DNA of 64,000 nt from CAYWKU01 sp964459325 (GTDB taxonomy: Bacteria; RBG-13-61-14; CAYWKU01): the NCBI GenBank assembly GCA_964459325.1, contig CAYWKU010000010.1, positions 1 through 64,000 on the forward strand. The letters are read 5' to 3'. Made by a program: the position numbers and the translations under genes. Below, in pieces: positions 1-9,018 of the stretch. Numbering within the stretch: the stretch's first letter is position 1; every line of letters starts with the position of its first letter. The notes under the pieces are model-generated. The model was not told where the DNA came from, made no database searches, and saw only the letters and a list, made by a program, of their open reading frames with translations.

Positions 1-148
1 GGTGGCCGGGACGTAATACCTGTACCTTGCGCGATGCATCGCGGATAAATCGCACGCATCCGATGATTGACGCTCCCACAAATTTGCCGGGGTGGTGTTG
101 TCGATGGGTTGGCCGTGCGGGGCAACCTGCCCCGCCAGGTTATATCCT

Positions 149-349
149 TCAAGTGCCGCCGGTCGGGGCGCAGGAGGAATCACGGGCCGCGCTTTTGTCC
201 GTTCCGGTCGAGGCAAATGTGCTCATCTGCTTCTCGACTTTAACCGACCCGCACTTGGGGCATTTTATCTCCTCGTCCCCGCTGGAAGAAAACACCAACT
301 CCTCGAACTGGTTACCGCACTTTTTGCATTTGAACTCGAACAACGGCAT
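149..349 (-). CDS. FmdB-family zinc ribbon protein
   Basis: A 66-residue protein that opens with MPLFEFKCKKCG and carries two CxxC knuckles (Cys8/Cys11 and Cys30/Cys33), the layout of the FmdB/CxxC_CxxC_SSSS regulatory zinc ribbon family. The tail after residue 45 is Ser/Thr/Ala-rich and probably disordered. It is the last gene of a minus-strand run (glycyl radical enzyme, split-barrel flavoprotein, this gene) with a gap of about 60 bases from the preceding stop. Family members often sit beside amidase or anaerobic-enzyme genes, but a molecular role is not established. The family assignment is firm; the function is not. Confidence 0.85.
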   Translation of the reverse strand: MPLFEFKCKKCGNQFEELVFSSSGDEEIKCPKCGSVKVEKQMSTFASTGTDKSAARDSSCAPTGGT

Positions 350-409
350 CTTATCCGCTCCTTGTTTTGTTTTATTTCGATGAGCGTCAGCTCATATCGG
401 TTTCAACGG

Positions 410-1216
410 TCATTCGGGGGGATATATGCTCTTACCCGGCAGTGGCGGACTGGCTGAGTAAACATTCGTGACATCCAGCACGTCGGCCGTTTTGCCGGAA
501 ACCTTCATCCTGCCTCTATATTTCCCCTTGACCTGGTACGATATCAACTTGTGAGTAATGGAGCTTGCCGCCATCGGCTGCCCTTCCTCCGGCAGAAGCT
601 CGTCATCGGCCTTGAAAACCAGCGCCGAGGCGCCTGCGGGAAAGAGCGAAAAGACCGGTTGCGGCGCGGGCCAGCCTTCCTCATCAACCCGGGCCGTGTA
701 TTTCAACGCCGCGCGCCTGCTGAAATGCTCGATTACCGGCGGAGGCATGGGGCCGCCGTCGGCTATAGGTCGAGCTACAGCGCTTGCGGCCTTGCGGACA
801 TTCCTCATCTCCAACAGCCGCCCCGCCCAGCGCATTTTCCGAGGTGAAAGGACCTCTTTAACCCGAAACACCCCGACATCGGTAACACCTGCGTAGGCGT
901 TGTAGCGGAACAGGGCCATTTTGTTGAACTCTTCCAGGTAAGGCCCGCTTTTGGCCATTTCCACGAATTCGAGCCTTACCCGCCAGTAGTTGCTTCCGGG
1001 GCCGAAGCAACAGGACGTGGCGATGCCGGTGGATTGGAAGTTGGAGAGGGTTTTCCACACCATCATCCGGGCGAATATCAGGGTCGCGGGGTCGGCGGCT
1101 TTGAGGGTAAGCACCGGGACAACATTCGGCATTCCATCAGGGTCTACTGTGGCGAGGAACTTCGGCCAGGCCTCGCTCTTGTAGGCTTTCAGCGCTTTTC
1201 CTTCCAGTCGGTTCAC
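410..1216 (-). CDS. Tandem FMN-binding split-barrel (pyridoxamine-phosphate-oxidase-like) protein
   Basis: A 268-residue protein that looks like two pyridoxamine 5'-phosphate oxidase-like split barrels in tandem. The first (about residues 10-130) begins with the typical 'FLATVDPDGMPNVVPV' strand pair. The second (about 165-260) repeats the pattern with 'KYTARVDEEGWPAPQPVFSL'. Such domains bind FMN, or in some groups F420 or haem. Translation starts at GTG with an AAAGGA ribosome site, 11 bases after the stop of the glycyl radical enzyme gene, so the two are almost certainly co-transcribed and may act on the same compound. There is no signal peptide, so it is cytoplasmic. The substrate is unknown. 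Confidence 0.7.
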   Translation of the reverse strand: MNRLEGKALKAYKSEAWPKFLATVDPDGMPNVVPVLTLKAADPATLIFARMMVWKTLSNFQSTGIATSCCFGPGSNYWRVRLEFVEMAKSGPYLEEFNKMALFRYNAYAGVTDVGVFRVKEVLSPRKMRWAGRLLEMRNVRKAASAVARPIADGGPMPPPVIEHFSRRAALKYTARVDEEGWPAPQPVFSLFPAGASALVFKADDELLPEEGQPMAASSITHKLISYQVKGKYRGRMKVSGKTADVLDVTNVYSASPPLPGKSIYPPE

Positions 1217-1227
1217 CGGTTTTTCCT

Positions 1228-3633
1228 TTACATGGCGTGGGATTCGCGGCTGATTATTTCGTCCTGGATTTCCTTGCCGAGGGTGACGAAGTAGGCGTTA
1301 TATCCGGTGACCCTGACCAACAGGTTCCGGTAGTCCAGCGGATTTTTCTGAGCCTTTTTCAACGTCTGCGGGTCAATCATGTTAATCTGTAGCGCGCTTC
1401 CGCCCTTCTTGTCGTAACCCCTCAAAAATGCCTTCAGCTTCAAACGATGCTCCTTGTCCCTCACCAGCGACGGGGACAGGCTCATGGTGTGTGAGGCGCC
1501 GTTGGGGACGGTCTCCAGGTTCACGTTGTTGACGCTGCAAGCCACCGCTGTGGGGCCGTTGACGTCCGCGCCGGTGGAGGGGCAGATTCCGTTGGACAGG
1601 TACCGCCCCCTCTGCCTGCCGTCGGGCAAGGCCGAAACGCGGGTGGCGTAGATAATCCAGTAGTTCCAGGACAGGTACCCTCCCCTGAACCGCCGCCCGG
1701 TGGCGGGACTGGTGCGGCGGAATACTTCCTTCGTCCAGAACTCGTTAATCTCCCGGGCTATGGCGTCCACTTCCGGGGCGTCGTTTCCGTACTTGGGGGC
1801 GCGGTTGATGAGCATCTGCCTGAGCTTTTCGTAACCCTTGAAATTTTTCCGGAGAGCCTTCACAAGCTCGCTCATGGTAACCTTCTTCTCATCGAAAACC
1901 ATCTTCTTCACCGCCGCCAGCGAATCGATGGCGTCGGCGAAGCCCACGCCCTCGACGGTGATGAAGTTATAGTTGGGACCGCCGGCGCAGACGTCCTTGC
2001 CGCTTTCCGCGCATCCACCCACTATGGCCGACAGGTACGGCGCCAGCTCGTATTGTGAGCGTATTTCGTCGGCAAGGCAGGCGCTGTCGAGAAGCTTGTC
2101 CATGATGCCGAGCAATTGCGTCTTGTAAGCCTCCATAAACTCCCCGAAGGAGCGGAACCCGGCGGGGTCGGCGGTTCTCGGCCCAAGCCTGAGCTTGTAT
2201 TTCATGTCCCTGCCGCGCGTAAACACAAGCTCGGCGGCCTTGGCCAAATTCAGGTTTACATCCACGGTGCCGGAGCGGTCGTCGCCCTGAAGGGTGTTTT
2301 CCAGACACCCCACCGGGGCGTAGTTCCACAACCTCTCCTCCGGCAGACCGGCCCACCTGAGGGCGTCCATGGCAATCTCATCGAAATTCAACAGAAACGG
2401 CGCGCCCTGAGTCCTCGATACCATTTCTACTATCCGGTCGAGAAGGTTGTCGGGAGTGTTTTTGTGGAGCCTGATGTTGGGCTTCGGCTCCAGCATGTTC
2501 AACTCCTCGATGACATCCAGCATGAGCCAGGTAAGCTCGTTGGAAGCGTCTTCGCCGTCGGGGCCGATGCCGCCGAGGGTTATGAGCTGCCCGAAGCCGC
2601 TGTTGATGCCCTGGTTGGTTCCAACGCGGCCCATGAAGTCGTAGGCATAATTATGCTTGATAAACCAGCACCTTATAATCTCCCGGGCGCCCTCGGGTGA
2701 AAGCCGACCGGCCTCGACGTCGGCCTTGTAATACGGATAAAGATACTGGTCAACGCGGCCGGGGCTGAGTCCCGGGCCGGGGTAGCTTTCGGCGGTCATC
2801 ACCAGCATGTGGGTAAACCACAGCGACTGCGCCGCTTCGTGGAACGTTTCCGCCGGCTCCCAGGGCACTTTGCGGCATATCCGGGCGATTTCCCTTAGTT
2901 CTTCCATGCGTGAGGGGTCGCTTTCTTCCTCCAATATTTCTTCGACCCTGTCGGCATAGCGTGCCGCAAAATCCTTTGTGGCTTCCGCGCTTATTATAAG
3001 GGCCCGAAGGAAGTTCTTGTGGTCGCTTTTTTCGACGGAGTCCATGATTTTGCGGAAATATTCCGTCAGACCGACGAACCCTTCCCTTAAAACGCGGGGG
3101 TAATCGGGGATTATATGGCCGGGCACGGCGCCGCAGTTGCCTATTCCGAAGAAGTCCTGCTTGCGGTATTCCTTAAACCACTTGCGCTCCTTGCGCCGCC
3201 ATTCTTTGCTCTCATCTTCGGTAAGCGTCCGGGAGAGCGCGGCGTTGAACTGGCCGCCGACAATCAATTCACCTTCGAGTATCCGAATCGGCATATGGCA
3301 GCGCAACACTTCGGCGAAGAAAACGGCCCTGCGTACCGCCAAGGGCTCATCCCAGAAGCCTTTCGGCAAGGGAACCGTCTTCCCCATGGACTGAAGGGTA
3401 CTCTCGAAACTGGGGAAAGTAATATGAATTTCGGGACTTACGCCCCAGTTATACGAGGACCAGACCACATCGCCTTCCGGGCGGCAAACGAAAGGCATCA
3501 CCTCGTTCCGGAAGTAATCCCGCTTGTAATAGCTGAAGTACTCCTCCCTGAGCTTTTTAACCCTCTCGCTCAAGCCCTCCGATGGTGACCACAGGTGGTT
3601 GGGCTCGATATACGGCGCGGTCTCCGGAGCCAA
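1228..3633 (-). CDS. Glycyl radical enzyme, pyruvate-formate-lyase superfamily (not a true PFL)
   Basis: A protein of about 801 residues with both hallmarks of glycyl radical enzymes: an active-site Cys443 in 'APVGCLEN' and a C-terminal glycyl-radical loop 'VRVTGYNAYF' with Gly777, 25 residues from the end. The GCxE arrangement is that of the lyase/dehydratase/decarboxylase branches; true PFL has two adjacent cysteines. The frame opens at a TTG at 3639, but the AAGGAGG at 3641-3647 lies only one base from it. The TTG at 3633 has a 7-base spacing and is preferred. It is co-directional with the split-barrel flavoprotein downstream. No radical-SAM activating enzyme is visible in the window, although one is needed to install the radical. 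The substrate cannot be read from the sequence. Confidence 0.9.
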   Translation of the reverse strand: MAPETAPYIEPNHLWSPSEGLSERVKKLREEYFSYYKRDYFRNEVMPFVCRPEGDVVWSSYNWGVSPEIHITFPSFESTLQSMGKTVPLPKGFWDEPLAVRRAVFFAEVLRCHMPIRILEGELIVGGQFNAALSRTLTEDESKEWRRKERKWFKEYRKQDFFGIGNCGAVPGHIIPDYPRVLREGFVGLTEYFRKIMDSVEKSDHKNFLRALIISAEATKDFAARYADRVEEILEEESDPSRMEELREIARICRKVPWEPAETFHEAAQSLWFTHMLVMTAESYPGPGLSPGRVDQYLYPYYKADVEAGRLSPEGAREIIRCWFIKHNYAYDFMGRVGTNQGINSGFGQLITLGGIGPDGEDASNELTWLMLDVIEELNMLEPKPNIRLHKNTPDNLLDRIVEMVSRTQGAPFLLNFDEIAMDALRWAGLPEERLWNYAPVGCLENTLQGDDRSGTVDVNLNLAKAAELVFTRGRDMKYKLRLGPRTADPAGFRSFGEFMEAYKTQLLGIMDKLLDSACLADEIRSQYELAPYLSAIVGGCAESGKDVCAGGPNYNFITVEGVGFADAIDSLAAVKKMVFDEKKVTMSELVKALRKNFKGYEKLRQMLINRAPKYGNDAPEVDAIAREINEFWTKEVFRRTSPATGRRFRGGYLSWNYWIIYATRVSALPDGRQRGRYLSNGICPSTGADVNGPTAVACSVNNVNLETVPNGASHTMSLSPSLVRDKEHRLKLKAFLRGYDKKGGSALQINMIDPQTLKKAQKNPLDYRNLLVRVTGYNAYFVTLGKEIQDEIISRESHAM

Positions 3634-3865
3634 ATCCAATCCTCCTTATAGGGTTTCTGTTAATAAATTACGTTATAAACCATCCGCACGCAACACCAAG
3701 ATTCCCGGAAAATGAACCCGGCAGTATCAGACCCTGACAGGGAATCCCGGTGCAACAGTGCAAATATTATCAGCGTTTGCGATTAACGTCACTTGATGCT
3801 AAAAATATGATGCCCGTACAGGGTAATCTTCAAATTTTTATTTAATTTCGGTAACTTTTTCACCC

Positions 3866-3894
3866 TTGCCGCCGGTTTGGGGGTGTGTTATCAT
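3866..3894 (+). promoter_or_regulatory. Putative sigma-70 promoter of the GAF/CheY/PATAN operon
   Basis: TTGCCG at 3866-3871, a 17-base spacer and TATCAT at 3889-3894, 28 bases before the ATG at 3923. It is the best -35/-10 pair in the 290-base divergent region between the glycyl radical enzyme gene and this operon. The rest of that region is A/T-rich without other clear signals. Confidence 0.45.
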
Positions 3895-3922
3895 GCCCTG
3901 ATAGACGGGGGAGACTTAGAGG

Positions 3923-4768
3923 ATGACTTCATACGACCCGGAAAGTGATTTGTTCGCTAAAGGGAAAGAATTTTTAAGCATGTTCAACAAGGTGGCGGAG
4001 TTCACCAAGGAGCTTTTGCTGGAAAACGAGCGCCTTCAAAACGAAGCCCACCAGATTGAACAGGAAAACCGGCAACTTCGCGAGAAAGGCAGCGTTGCGC
4101 AACCGGGCAACGGAGAGCTTGCCGCCCTGTTGGAAGAGAAAAAAAACCTGGAGCAGGAAAAGGCTCAAATACTGGAGAAATTCCAGCAGGTGGAAGAAGA
4201 GAACAAGGATTTTGTGAGTCGCTACCTTGAAATCGAGGAAGAAAACAACAACATGGCCAATCTTTACGTGGCCAGTTACCAGCTTCATTCCACCCTGGAC
4301 TTTCACGAAGTGGTATCCATTATCATGGAGATAATCATTAACCTTATCGGGGCCGAAGTCTTCGGGCTGCTTCTGCTCGATGAAAAGACGGGAGCTATAA
4401 ATACTGTGGCAATGGAGGGGTTTGACGTAGACACCTATCCTCAACTGAAAAGGGGAGAAGGCATAATCGGCAAATGCGTGGAGACGGGCGAAAGTTATTT
4501 CTACGAAAGGGGCAGCAACGTCGAGGGCGAACCCGACCCTCATCATCCCGTGGTCTGTGTGCCCCTCACGATTAAAGACAGAGTCATTGGCGCGGTGGTG
4601 ATTTACAGGCTGCTGCAGCAGAAGGACGAGTTTAACAACGTGGACTACGAGCTTTTCAATTTGCTGGCCGGGCATGCGGCGACGGCCCTTTTCAGCGCCA
4701 AGCTGTACAGCGAATCGGAGAGAAAGCTCCACACCATCCAGGGATTCATAGACCTTTTGACCAAATAG
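3923..4768 (+). CDS. Coiled-coil GAF-domain sensor protein
   Basis: A 281-residue cytoplasmic protein. Residues about 25-110 form a long Glu/Gln/Lys-rich coiled coil, with a leucine-spaced stretch beginning around 'FTKELLLENERLQ'. Residues about 115-265 form a GAF domain with typical motifs: 'LHSTLDFHEVVSIIMEIIINLIGAE', 'GEGIIGKCVETGE', 'VCVPLTIKDRVIGAVVI'. There is no catalytic output domain, so it probably signals by protein contact. It heads an operon: 21 bases separate it from a CheY-like protein, which overlaps the following PATAN/DnaJ gene. Members of this architecture accompany gliding or pilus-polarity systems in delta-proteobacteria, but the ligand is unknown. Confidence 0.75.
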   Translation: MTSYDPESDLFAKGKEFLSMFNKVAEFTKELLLENERLQNEAHQIEQENRQLREKGSVAQPGNGELAALLEEKKNLEQEKAQILEKFQQVEEENKDFVSRYLEIEEENNNMANLYVASYQLHSTLDFHEVVSIIMEIIINLIGAEVFGLLLLDEKTGAINTVAMEGFDVDTYPQLKRGEGIIGKCVETGESYFYERGSNVEGEPDPHHPVVCVPLTIKDRVIGAVVIYRLLQQKDEFNNVDYELFNLLAGHAATALFSAKLYSESERKLHTIQGFIDLLTK

Positions 4769-4789
4769 TCCTTACAGAGGACGAAAGCG

Positions 4790-5167
4790 ATGGGCTCGAA
4801 AGTTCTTATTGTTGAAGATTCGGTTACTATGAGGCAGCTATTGCATTTTGCGCTCCAGCGGCTTGGTGGGGAAGTGGAAATCGTGGAGGCCGGGGACGGC
4901 CTCGAAGCTTTGAAGATTTTACAGCAAGGCGGAGTGGACGTCGCCCTTGTAGACCTGAACATGCCCGTGATGGACGGCTTCAAGCTCATCAAACACATGC
5001 GCGAAGACCCCCAATCTCAAAACATTCCCGTAGTCGTAATTACCACCGAGGGTAAACAGGAGTCGGTGGATAAGGCGAAATCGCTGGGAATCGAGCACTA
5101 CATAACCAAGCCCATCAAACAATCGGCCGTACTGGACACGGTAAGGGGGCTCCTGAAAAGCACGTGA
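4790..5167 (+). CDS. Single-domain response regulator (CheY-like)
   Basis: A 125-residue stand-alone receiver. The acidic pair Glu9/Asp10, the phospho-acceptor Asp55 ('VALVDLNMPVMDG'), Thr85/Thr86 and Lys107 ('ITKPI') are all present, so it should be phosphorylatable. It has no output domain. Its stop codon overlaps the GTG start of the next gene (GTGA), which implies translational coupling. No histidine kinase gene lies in this operon; the nearest is at 11775. It probably transmits a phosphorylation state to the neighbouring GAF or PATAN proteins. Confidence 0.9.
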   Translation: MGSKVLIVEDSVTMRQLLHFALQRLGGEVEIVEAGDGLEALKILQQGGVDVALVDLNMPVMDGFKLIKHMREDPQSQNIPVVVITTEGKQESVDKAKSLGIEHYITKPIKQSAVLDTVRGLLKST

Positions 5168-7197
5168 CCGCCACCTCTGAAAAAAAGGTATTGGTGGTTG
5201 ACCCCGACCCCGAGGCGCCCCGAAAAATTGCGGCATGGCTTAAAGGCGAACACGTTCAGGTGATAGCCGCAATTGACGGCGAAGCGGGATACATGCGCTT
5301 TCGCAAGGAAGCTCCCGAGGTGGTCATTGCCTCGGTGCAACTGGACAAGGTCGTCGGAAGCGTGCTGTGCCGGAGAATCAAGCAGCACCCCATGGGCAAA
5401 AACACCAAGGTGATACTTGCGAGCGAGAAGTACTCCCTGAGTCCCGGCCTCGGCGAAAAAGCCGTCGACATGTTCGGCGCCGACGCTTACCTTCCGAAAC
5501 CGTTAGAGAGCGACACTGTTACTCCCCTGCTGAAACGTTTACTGAAAGCCCCCCCCGAGCCCGAGCAGGTTTCCGCTCAAACGGCTCCAAAGGCGCCGCC
5601 TCAATCCCGCCGGGAAAAAGAGGCCGAATCGCCCGGGAAATCCGCATCCATAGATGAACTGCCGCTGCCTCCTCAAGAAAGCGTTCCCCAGGATGGGCTC
5701 CGTCAGGCGATTCACAAGGGCAACCTCAGCCAAACGCCGCTGCCTGAGCTTATACTCAGGCTGGCGGCACTCAGGCGAACCGGCAAGCTTTCTTTCGAAA
5801 GAAACCGGATATTGCGCGAAATATACTTCAAGGACGGTCTTATCGCCCACGCAACCAGTACGTTGAGGAACGAAAACCCGGCATTGATGCTGGTCGAGGA
5901 AGGCGTCATCAGCGAGGAGGAGTATTCCAAAAGCCTCATGTTGATGAGAAGCGAGGGCAGAAGCCTGAATGAAGCCCTCGTGAATTCATCATCAATGACT
6001 TACGAAACCCTTTATTCTCACGTAAAGGAATACGAAAAAAGAATAATAATTACGTGCTTTGCGTGCGGCGAGGGTCACTTCGAGTTCCACCCGGCGGACG
6101 CATTACCGGAGAACGTGCCGAACTTCGAGTTCAAGCCGCTCAGTTTAATCCTGTCGGGAATAAAAAAGCACTATCCTCTCAAACGCCTGGCGGCTCCCGT
6201 ACATCAGAACATGGAGCGTTACGCCGTCCGGACGCAGAAATTCGCGGAGCTTATAGACGAGCTGGAGCTGGAAACCAATGAAATAAAATTCGCCATGATG
6301 GCCGATGGAACGCGCAAGCTGAAGGATTTGGTCACTTACGGCCGGGACGACCTGGCAAAGTGCTATCAACTCCTGTGGATGCTCATCTTTACCGGCATGA
6401 TAGAATTCAGCGACAGTCCGACGGAAGCCGCGCCCAGCGAGTTTGTCAGCGAGGGTCAGAAAGAAGCACATAAAAAGCCCCTGCCGAAGGAAATCCTGGC
6501 CGACATAATGCGGGAATATTACCGGATAAAAAGCTCCAATTACTTCAAAGTGCTCGGCGTGGATTTTAACGCCGCGCCGCAAGAGGTCGAGGAGGCTTAC
6601 GAAAGTATCGAGCAGAAGTTCCACCCGGACAACATGCCGGATTACGACATGCATTCCCTGACCGGGAAACTGCACGAAATACTGGAAAAGGCACAGGCGG
6701 CCCGGCGGGTGCTGCTGGACGAGAGAAGCCGGAGAGAGTACCGGCATTACCTGGAGGCCCAGCAAAGGCAGAGGGCCCGGGATGAAACCTTGCAGGCCGA
6801 GATAACCTTCAAGGAAGGTGAGCGCGCCATGCTCGAAGGCGACCCGGCGGCGGCAAGGGCCAAGTTCGAGGAAGCCTTGAAACTGAAGCCCGACGAGCCG
6901 GACTTTTACGCCTACCTGGGATGGGCGGTTTTTCAAATAGCGCGCGATTCAAAAAACGCCTCCGATATAAAAAAGGCCAAGCAGAATCTCAACAAGGCCA
7001 TCGCCATGAACCCCGACAACGACAAACCCTACCTCATTCTGGGCAGGGTGTTCGCCGGAGAGGGAAACCTTGCCATGGCCAGCGAGCACTTCGAGAAGGC
7101 TTTGAAAGTAAACCCGAACTGTACTCCCGCCAAAAAGGCGCTCGAGTTACTTCAAAAAAGCGGCCCGAACGCTTCCATGCCTCCGTCTTCCGAATAA
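5164..7197 (+). CDS. Degenerate receiver - PATAN (DUF4388) - DnaJ - TPR protein
   Basis: A 677-residue multidomain protein starting at a GTG that overlaps the previous stop. Residues about 8-125 are a receiver domain in which the phospho-acceptor is Ser57 ('VIASVQLDK') instead of Asp, so it is probably not phosphorylated. After a Pro-rich linker comes a PATAN/DUF4388 domain (about 180-290: 'LSQTPLPELILRLAALRRTGKLSFE'). A J-domain follows (about 460-535) with an intact His487-Pro488-Asp489 motif able to stimulate an Hsp70 ATPase. At least three TPR-like helical repeats end the protein (about 555-665). This combination is known from social and gliding delta-proteobacteria, where such proteins act in cell polarity or secretion. 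A divergent Hsp70 at 43576-45591 is a possible partner, by inference only. Confidence 0.8.
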   Translation: MTATSEKKVLVVDPDPEAPRKIAAWLKGEHVQVIAAIDGEAGYMRFRKEAPEVVIASVQLDKVVGSVLCRRIKQHPMGKNTKVILASEKYSLSPGLGEKAVDMFGADAYLPKPLESDTVTPLLKRLLKAPPEPEQVSAQTAPKAPPQSRREKEAESPGKSASIDELPLPPQESVPQDGLRQAIHKGNLSQTPLPELILRLAALRRTGKLSFERNRILREIYFKDGLIAHATSTLRNENPALMLVEEGVISEEEYSKSLMLMRSEGRSLNEALVNSSSMTYETLYSHVKEYEKRIIITCFACGEGHFEFHPADALPENVPNFEFKPLSLILSGIKKHYPLKRLAAPVHQNMERYAVRTQKFAELIDELELETNEIKFAMMADGTRKLKDLVTYGRDDLAKCYQLLWMLIFTGMIEFSDSPTEAAPSEFVSEGQKEAHKKPLPKEILADIMREYYRIKSSNYFKVLGVDFNAAPQEVEEAYESIEQKFHPDNMPDYDMHSLTGKLHEILEKAQAARRVLLDERSRREYRHYLEAQQRQRARDETLQAEITFKEGERAMLEGDPAAARAKFEEALKLKPDEPDFYAYLGWAVFQIARDSKNASDIKKAKQNLNKAIAMNPDNDKPYLILGRVFAGEGNLAMASEHFEKALKVNPNCTPAKKALELLQKSGPNASMPPSSE

Positions 7198-7322
7198 CAA
7201 GGCAACGGCATCACCTTAAAAGGACTCGCCGGCCGACCCGACAGCCTGGCCGTCAGGGGCCATCGCCCGCCGCGCCCCGAGGCTGGCGCCGATAATCCCG
7301 AGGGTGGCGCCACCCGGGCCTC

Positions 7323-7877
7323 TCACGAAGTAAAATGATTGTAAGTCAGGGCAATAACCTGGCCGTTGGCGGGTAAATATTTCCAGGAGTTTTTCACATT
7401 TTCGCCGACGATTACCGCGTTCATAACGGCAATCAACCCGCCGTGAGACACCACCAGGATATGCTCGCCTTCGGCGTTTTTCAGAAAAGACCGCGCCCGC
7501 CGCTCGATTTTAAAGACGTCTTCCCCGCCGGGGGGATGTGTGGAGGTGGGGTCGGCAACCCAATCGCGGTACCGCTTGAGGTTGCGGTAAAGCTCCCCGC
7601 CCTTCTTATGGGTCCATTCCCCCTGGTCAACTTCCAGCAGCCTGTCATCTGTGATTATATCCAGCCCGCGTCCTTTTACTATAATCCGAGCGGTTTGCAG
7701 GGTGCGGCGCAGAGGACTCGAATATACAACGTCAAAAGGCTTTTTTTTGAGGCGTACGGCAAGGGCTTCGGCCTGAGCAAGGCCTTCGGAATCGAGTTCG
7801 GTGTCGGTGCGACCCTGTATCAGACCGAGGCGATTGTAATGTGTTTGTCCGTGCCTGACCAGGACCATTTTTGGCAT
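7323..7877 (-). CDS. gpgP: Histidine phosphatase; probable glucosyl-3-phosphoglycerate phosphatase
   Basis: A 184-residue member of the histidine phosphatase (phosphoglycerate mutase-like) superfamily. The phospho-histidine motif 'LVRHGQTHYN' (His9) opens the protein, 'SSPLRRTLQTA' supplies the phosphate-binding arginines, and 'VVSHGGLIAVM' supplies the second catalytic histidine. The start overlaps the end of the upstream gpgS gene by 58 bases (or 49 if Met4 is used), so the two are translated together. In mycobacteria a histidine phosphatase of this class dephosphorylates glucosyl-3-phosphoglycerate to glucosylglycerate. The pairing with GpgS makes that the best guess; a broad-specificity phosphatase is the alternative. 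Confidence 0.7.
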   Translation of the reverse strand: MPKMVLVRHGQTHYNRLGLIQGRTDTELDSEGLAQAEALAVRLKKKPFDVVYSSPLRRTLQTARIIVKGRGLDIITDDRLLEVDQGEWTHKKGGELYRNLKRYRDWVADPTSTHPPGGEDVFKIERRARSFLKNAEGEHILVVSHGGLIAVMNAVIVGENVKNSWKYLPANGQVIALTYNHFTS

Positions 7878-8839
7878 GCTTTGCGCCTCTCCAGATAAGT
7901 GGGAATGGTTAAGATGGGGGGCCGCTCACCTGTCTGAACGTTTTCCTTCGCCACGGAAATCATGTTTTCCTCGAGGTGAGCCCTGAGGAAATTTTCATAC
8001 ATTTCGGTCTCCAAGTGAGCCCGCCCGTACTTTTGAAGCCGGTTAAAGAAAGCGTGGAGGATTTCGAAGCTCATCTTTCCCAGCATTTCCAGGTCCTGGT
8101 TGCGATGGATGCGCTTGTCCAGGTTTACCTGCCCTATTACGTCCAATCCGTACTGCTCGAAAATATCTATCAACAACCCGGTTTCGACACCATAACCCAT
8201 GGCAAAGCTCAGGTTTTCCAGTAGTCCCCTCCTGCCCGCGTATTCGCCCGCACAGGGTTGGAACATCAACGCCAGTTCCGGATAGAAACAACCATAAATG
8301 GGTCTTACCAGTATTTCGGTAACCCTTCCGCCGCCGGTGCCCAAGAGGTCTCCGCCCACGGCAAGCGGCCTTTCATAGAAGGCCTTTACAAACTGTAACT
8401 CCTCTTCCTCCAATAGCGGCCCCACCAGACCGTAGACGAACTTGGGGTGGAAGTTTTCGATATCCGCATCGGCCCATACCACTATATCGCCGGACAGGAC
8501 GTGAAGACTTTTCCAGAGGTTTTCACCCTTTCCCCGGTGTTTGCCCATCTCGGGAAGTATTTCATCGGCCAGGTAGACTTCCGCCCCGGCTTGCCGGGCT
8601 ACCTCGTGAGTATTATCCGTGCTTCCCGAGTCCACAACGGCTATTTCGTCCAGAAGGGGATGTTGCTCCATCAGGGACTTGCGCACAAGCTCAATCTCGT
8701 TGCCTATGTTCGCTTCTTCGTTAAGGGTGGGTATGGCCAGGCTTATGGTGAGTCGTTTGGAGCTCTTGAGTTTTACCAGTCGAGAGAGTTCGCTGTAGCT
8801 GCGATGGTCGTAAATTTTTTGGGTAAATTTTTCGTACAT
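7820..8839 (-). CDS. gpgS: Glucosyl-3-phosphoglycerate synthase
   Basis: A 339-residue GT81/GT2-fold glycosyltransferase. The open frame extends upstream to 8995, but the ATG at 8839 has a clear GGAAAG ribosome site and a start typical of the family. Motifs include 'IPTLNEEANIG' (nucleotide-sugar binding), 'VVDSGSTDNT', the metal-binding 'WADADIENF' and 'GYGVETGLLIDI'. GpgS transfers glucose from a nucleotide sugar to 3-phosphoglycerate. The product, once dephosphorylated by the overlapping phosphatase, gives glucosylglycerate, a compatible solute used under salt or nitrogen stress and a precursor of larger polysaccharides in some bacteria. The gene diverges from the exonuclease gene at 9019. 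Confidence 0.85.
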   Translation of the reverse strand: MYEKFTQKIYDHRSYSELSRLVKLKSSKRLTISLAIPTLNEEANIGNEIELVRKSLMEQHPLLDEIAVVDSGSTDNTHEVARQAGAEVYLADEILPEMGKHRGKGENLWKSLHVLSGDIVVWADADIENFHPKFVYGLVGPLLEEEELQFVKAFYERPLAVGGDLLGTGGGRVTEILVRPIYGCFYPELALMFQPCAGEYAGRRGLLENLSFAMGYGVETGLLIDIFEQYGLDVIGQVNLDKRIHRNQDLEMLGKMSFEILHAFFNRLQKYGRAHLETEMYENFLRAHLEENMISVAKENVQTGERPPILTIPTYLERRKACQKWSWSGTDKHITIASV

Positions 8840-9018
8840 CACTTTCCTTTCCCAAATCCGGCGTCTCACCGGGGGTCGATGCCGATTTCGATGGGATTTG
8901 TTAACATCACTCCTAAAAACGAAGGATAATAATAGATAGCAAACCACAGTGGAGGTGTCAAGAATCCCGTAAAGAAAAACCTCCGCGAATTGCACATTAA
9001 AACCGAAGGCCGTTCAAC

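Noticed and set aside
1228..3633. Pyruvate formate-lyase (pflB) identity
   Set aside because: The active site has a single Cys followed by Leu-Glu, not the Cys-Cys pair of PFL.
7820..8995. Longer gpgS start at 8995
   Set aside because: The first 52 residues have no family match, and ATG 8839 has its own ribosome site.
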